In this document: one piece after another, positions 34,547-36,791 of the stretch
How positions within the stretch are numbered: position 1 is the first letter of the stretch
Layout: the number at the start of each line of letters is the position of its first letter
The notes under the pieces: generated by a model
Databases searched by the model: none
Told to the model about the DNA's origin: nothing
The model's input: the letters and a program-made list of their open reading frames with translations, nothing else
Assembly: GCA_018335275.1 (NCBI GenBank)
Contig: JAGXKM010000013.1
Span: 1-36,791, forward strand
DNA: 36,791 nt
Source: Anaerolineales bacterium
GTDB taxonomy: Bacteria; Chloroflexota; Anaerolineae; Anaerolineales; UBA11858
Direction: 5' to 3'
Made by a program: the position numbers and the translations under genes

Positions 34547-35239
34547 TTACCAATCCAATTTATCAGCGGTCTTACTGTCCACGAAGATAGGATCCTCCAA
34601 AGACCAATCCTTCAAAATGGTTTTTCGGACATAAGCCGCCGCTTCAGCAGGCGTGATTGGGGCTTCCGAACCACCCATATCGGAACGAAACCACTGGGGA
34701 TGGACAGCGAGAACTTTAAGGCCTTCTTCCTCCAGTCTGTTCTGGAGGATTTTCGACGCCATGTTTAACGCTGCCTTGCTCATGCAGTACCCGTATTCCC
34801 GCTTCCTCCAGCAGTTTGCAATGGATCCGGCCTCGGAGGAGATATTGATGATCTTTTTTGTGATGAAGGGATAGAAGTGCTGGAGGACCATCAGGGGAGC
34901 GACGGAGTTGACTTCGAAGGTCCGCATAATTTTTTTGAAATCCAGGTCACCTATATCTGGCGCTGGCTGTTCCAGGTGAACGGCAGCGTTATTGATCAGG
35001 ATATCAATGGTGCAGCCTTGATGAGAAAAATCCTCAGCGATCTCCCCCAATCCTGAGCTGTCGGTCACATCAGCCTCGTAAAGGATCATCTCTTCGTCAT
35101 AGCTCTCTTTTAGGTTTTGCAAGCTGTCACTGAGGGTTCTGGAGATTGAATACACAGTGAAATTGTGTTCTAAAAATTCTTTCACCAAATATAAACCCAA
35201 ACCCCGATTAGATCCTGTAATTAAAACGGTTGAAGACAT
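34547..35239 (-). CDS. Short-chain dehydrogenase/reductase (SDR)
   Basis: 230 residues from the ATG at 35239, with GGAGTG about 9 bases before it. Classical SDR motifs: the cofactor loop TGSNRGLGLYL (GxxxGxG, about 8-18), acidic EADVTD, LINNAAVH, INISSEAG with the catalytic Ser, and YCMSKAALNMA with the Tyr-x-x-x-Lys pair. The substrate is unknown; the Arg in SISRT after strand 2 favours NADPH. First gene of the pair with ThuA. Confidence 0.92.
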   Translation of the reverse strand: MSSTVLITGSNRGLGLYLVKEFLEHNFTVYSISRTLSDSLQNLKESYDEEMILYEADVTDSSGLGEIAEDFSHQGCTIDILINNAAVHLEQPAPDIGDLDFKKIMRTFEVNSVAPLMVLQHFYPFITKKIINISSEAGSIANCWRKREYGYCMSKAALNMASKILQNRLEEEGLKVLAVHPQWFRSDMGGSEAPITPAEAAAYVRKTILKDWSLEDPIFVDSKTADKLDW

Positions 35240-35366
35240 GATTTTCACTCCAGTCTATCTACTCAAGCTGCTGTCTTTGCAAACACTTCACGCAGGTGAA
35301 GAGAACCTTCATGTGGGAAAGGAAACATTCCTGTGGTAGTTTTCAGATGATAAGAACAAAACCTCC

Positions 35367-36791
35367 CTATTTTTTCCTCATCAGCCGGGCTGAGTTGGCC
35401 ATGATCCCTAAATCCGGGAGGGACTGGGCGGCAGCGGCAAGGGCCGGCGGTAGGTAGCCCAGAGCAGCCAGCGAGAGCCCAATCACATTGTAAAGGGCTG
35501 TAAAACCGAGGTTCATCTTTACCACCCGCATGGTCCGGCGGGCTGTCCGGATCCCTTCCGGGATAAGCTTCCAATCCTCACGCATCAGGGAGACGTGAGC
35601 GGCTTCCAGGGCAATGTCTGTGCCCGCCGCGCCCATGGCGATCCCGATGTCCGCCTGTGCCAGAGCGGGCGCGTCATTTACGCCGTCACCGATCATGACC
35701 ACCGTGCGGCCTTCAGCCTGATAGCTTTTCACAACGTTAATTTTGTCTTCCGGCAGCAGTTCTGCGTGGAATGCAATGCCCAGCTCGTCAGCAATGGCTG
35801 AAGCGGTCCGTTCATTGTCCCCGGTCAGCAGTTCGATATGTTTGATCCCAAGGTCCTTCAATTCTGCCAAAGCGGTTGGGATCTCAGAACGCAGCGTATC
35901 AGCCGCGGCGATGATCCCCAGAAGTTCACCTTCCCGCGTCAAGTACAGCAATGTTTTCCCTTGCGCTTCCAGCTTCCGTGCATCTGTCGCGCGCTCCTCT
36001 GTTTGGACAAAACGGCGGCTGCCGACAGCCACGATTTTCCCATCTATCCGGGCCCGAACCCCCAGGCCGGGAACGGATTCAAACCTCTGGGGTTCCGTAA
36101 GGGAAAGACCTTCTTCAAGGGCAGCGCGGCGCACGGCCTCCGCGAGGGGATGTTCTGAATCGCGTTCCACAGCAGCCGCCAGGGCAAGAACATCCATCTC
36201 AGACATCTCGTCAGGGAATGAAACCACATCCGTGACCCTGGGCTGCCCCAGGGTCACCGTGCCTGTCTTATCGATCAAGAGCACATCGGCCCGGGCCATG
36301 GACTCGAGGTATTTCCCCCCTTTAATCAGCAGGCCATGCTTGGCACTTCTCCCAATGGAAGCCAGCATGGCAACCGGGGTTGCCAGCGCGAACGAGCATG
36401 AGCAGGCCACGACCAGAACCGCTGCGGTGGAGAGCGGGTCGCGGCTGAGCAAAAAGGTGACAGCGGCAATGAACCCCACGACGGGCAGGTAGAGAGCGCT
36501 GAACTGATCCGCATAGCGCTGCATATCGCCCCGGTGGGCTTCCGCTTCTTCCACCATTTTTACAACCCGCCCGAATGTAGTTTCGGACCCGGTGCGGCGC
36601 GTCTTAATGCGCAGGCTGCCCAGCGTCGTCATCGCTGCCGCATACACTTCCGAACCAACCTCCGTTTCCACAGGCATCGACTCTCCCGTGATGGCTGATT
36701 GGTCAACCGTAGCCCGGCCGGCAGTGACTACGCCATCTACCGGGATTTTCTCTCCGGGCCGGACAATGACTGTTTCGCCTGCTTTCACTTC
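35367..36791 (-). CDS. Heavy-metal-translocating P-type ATPase (P1B), 5' end outside the window
   Basis: 474 residues of the C-terminal two thirds; the frame runs off the window end. Seen in order: the actuator domain with TGES (SAITGESMPV), the transport helix with ACSCSFALATPVA, the phosphorylation site DKTGTVTLGQP, the SEHPLAEA motif of metal P1B pumps, TGDN, GDGVNDAPAL, and the last two helices with DLGIMANSARLMR. These define a P1B pump that exports transition metal. The usual CPC or SPC in the transport helix is CSC here, so the metal cannot be assigned from it. The N-terminal metal-binding domain and first helices lie beyond 36791. No metalloregulator is visible in the window. Confidence 0.93.
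   Translation of the reverse strand, partial: EVKAGETVIVRPGEKIPVDGVVTAGRATVDQSAITGESMPVETEVGSEVYAAAMTTLGSLRIKTRRTGSETTFGRVVKMVEEAEAHRGDMQRYADQFSALYLPVVGFIAAVTFLLSRDPLSTAAVLVVACSCSFALATPVAMLASIGRSAKHGLLIKGGKYLESMARADVLLIDKTGTVTLGQPRVTDVVSFPDEMSEMDVLALAAAVERDSEHPLAEAVRRAALEEGLSLTEPQRFESVPGLGVRARIDGKIVAVGSRRFVQTEERATDARKLEAQGKTLLYLTREGELLGIIAAADTLRSEIPTALAELKDLGIKHIELLTGDNERTASAIADELGIAFHAELLPEDKINVVKSYQAEGRTVVMIGDGVNDAPALAQADIGIAMGAAGTDIALEAAHVSLMREDWKLIPEGIRTARRTMRVVKMNLGFTALYNVIGLSLAALGYLPPALAAAAQSLPDLGIMANSARLMRKK

Overview
The window looks like a stretch of a Chloroflexota (Anaerolineae-like) chromosome. The reasons are indirect: many exported lipoproteins with Thr/Pro/Ser-rich linkers and SH3-like modules, small Trp-rich membrane proteins, HAAS/PadR pairs, a flavo-diiron protein, moderately high GC, and clear AGGAGG-type ribosome binding sites. 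No rRNA, tRNA, CRISPR array, insertion sequence or phage gene was seen. Most genes lie on the minus strand as single units or short pairs; this is an accessory, housekeeping-poor region.

Layout. 0-4 kb: a lipoprotein, an SCP2-cupin fusion, a TspO-family membrane protein, a decayed fragment and a second lipoprotein with an SH3-like module. 4-9.5 kb: small uncharacterised genes around a microbial rhodopsin (5394-5993) whose helix C carries the Phe-Ser-Glu triad of schizorhodopsins, followed by a GNAT acetyltransferase, a broken alpha/beta-hydrolase gene, a CPBP protease and a membrane protein. 9.7-13.4 kb: a membrane-anchored thioredoxin-fold-like protein, a PadR/HAAS operon with a strong, probably leaderless promoter that contains an operator-like inverted repeat, a lipoprotein and an ICMT-like membrane methyltransferase. 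13.5-20.6 kb: three large exported proteins (beta-helix/CARDB lipoprotein; SH3-like lipoprotein; 1007-residue anchored Ig-like protein), the last two overlapping. 20.7-24.4 kb: an HExxH membrane protein, an FprA-type flavo-diiron protein, an M20 peptidase and a small membrane protein. 24.9-30 kb: membrane and TPR-type proteins of unknown role and a second GNAT. 30.3-36.8 kb: a divergent CapA-like protein, a peroxiredoxin-like gene with an in-frame TGA at its redox-active position followed by a bacterial-SECIS-like hairpin, a DoxX protein, an SDR-ThuA pair, and a heavy-metal P-type ATPase cut by the window edge.

The two most notable items are the schizorhodopsin-type gene in an apparently bacterial context and the putative selenoprotein (U-P-F-C motif) paired with DoxX. 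The first implies light-driven inward proton transport in this lineage if retinal is available. The second implies selenocysteine decoding machinery elsewhere in the genome. Redox protection may be a loose theme (Sec-peroxiredoxin with DoxX, flavo-diiron protein), but the genes are not in one operon and no single new multi-gene system is evident.
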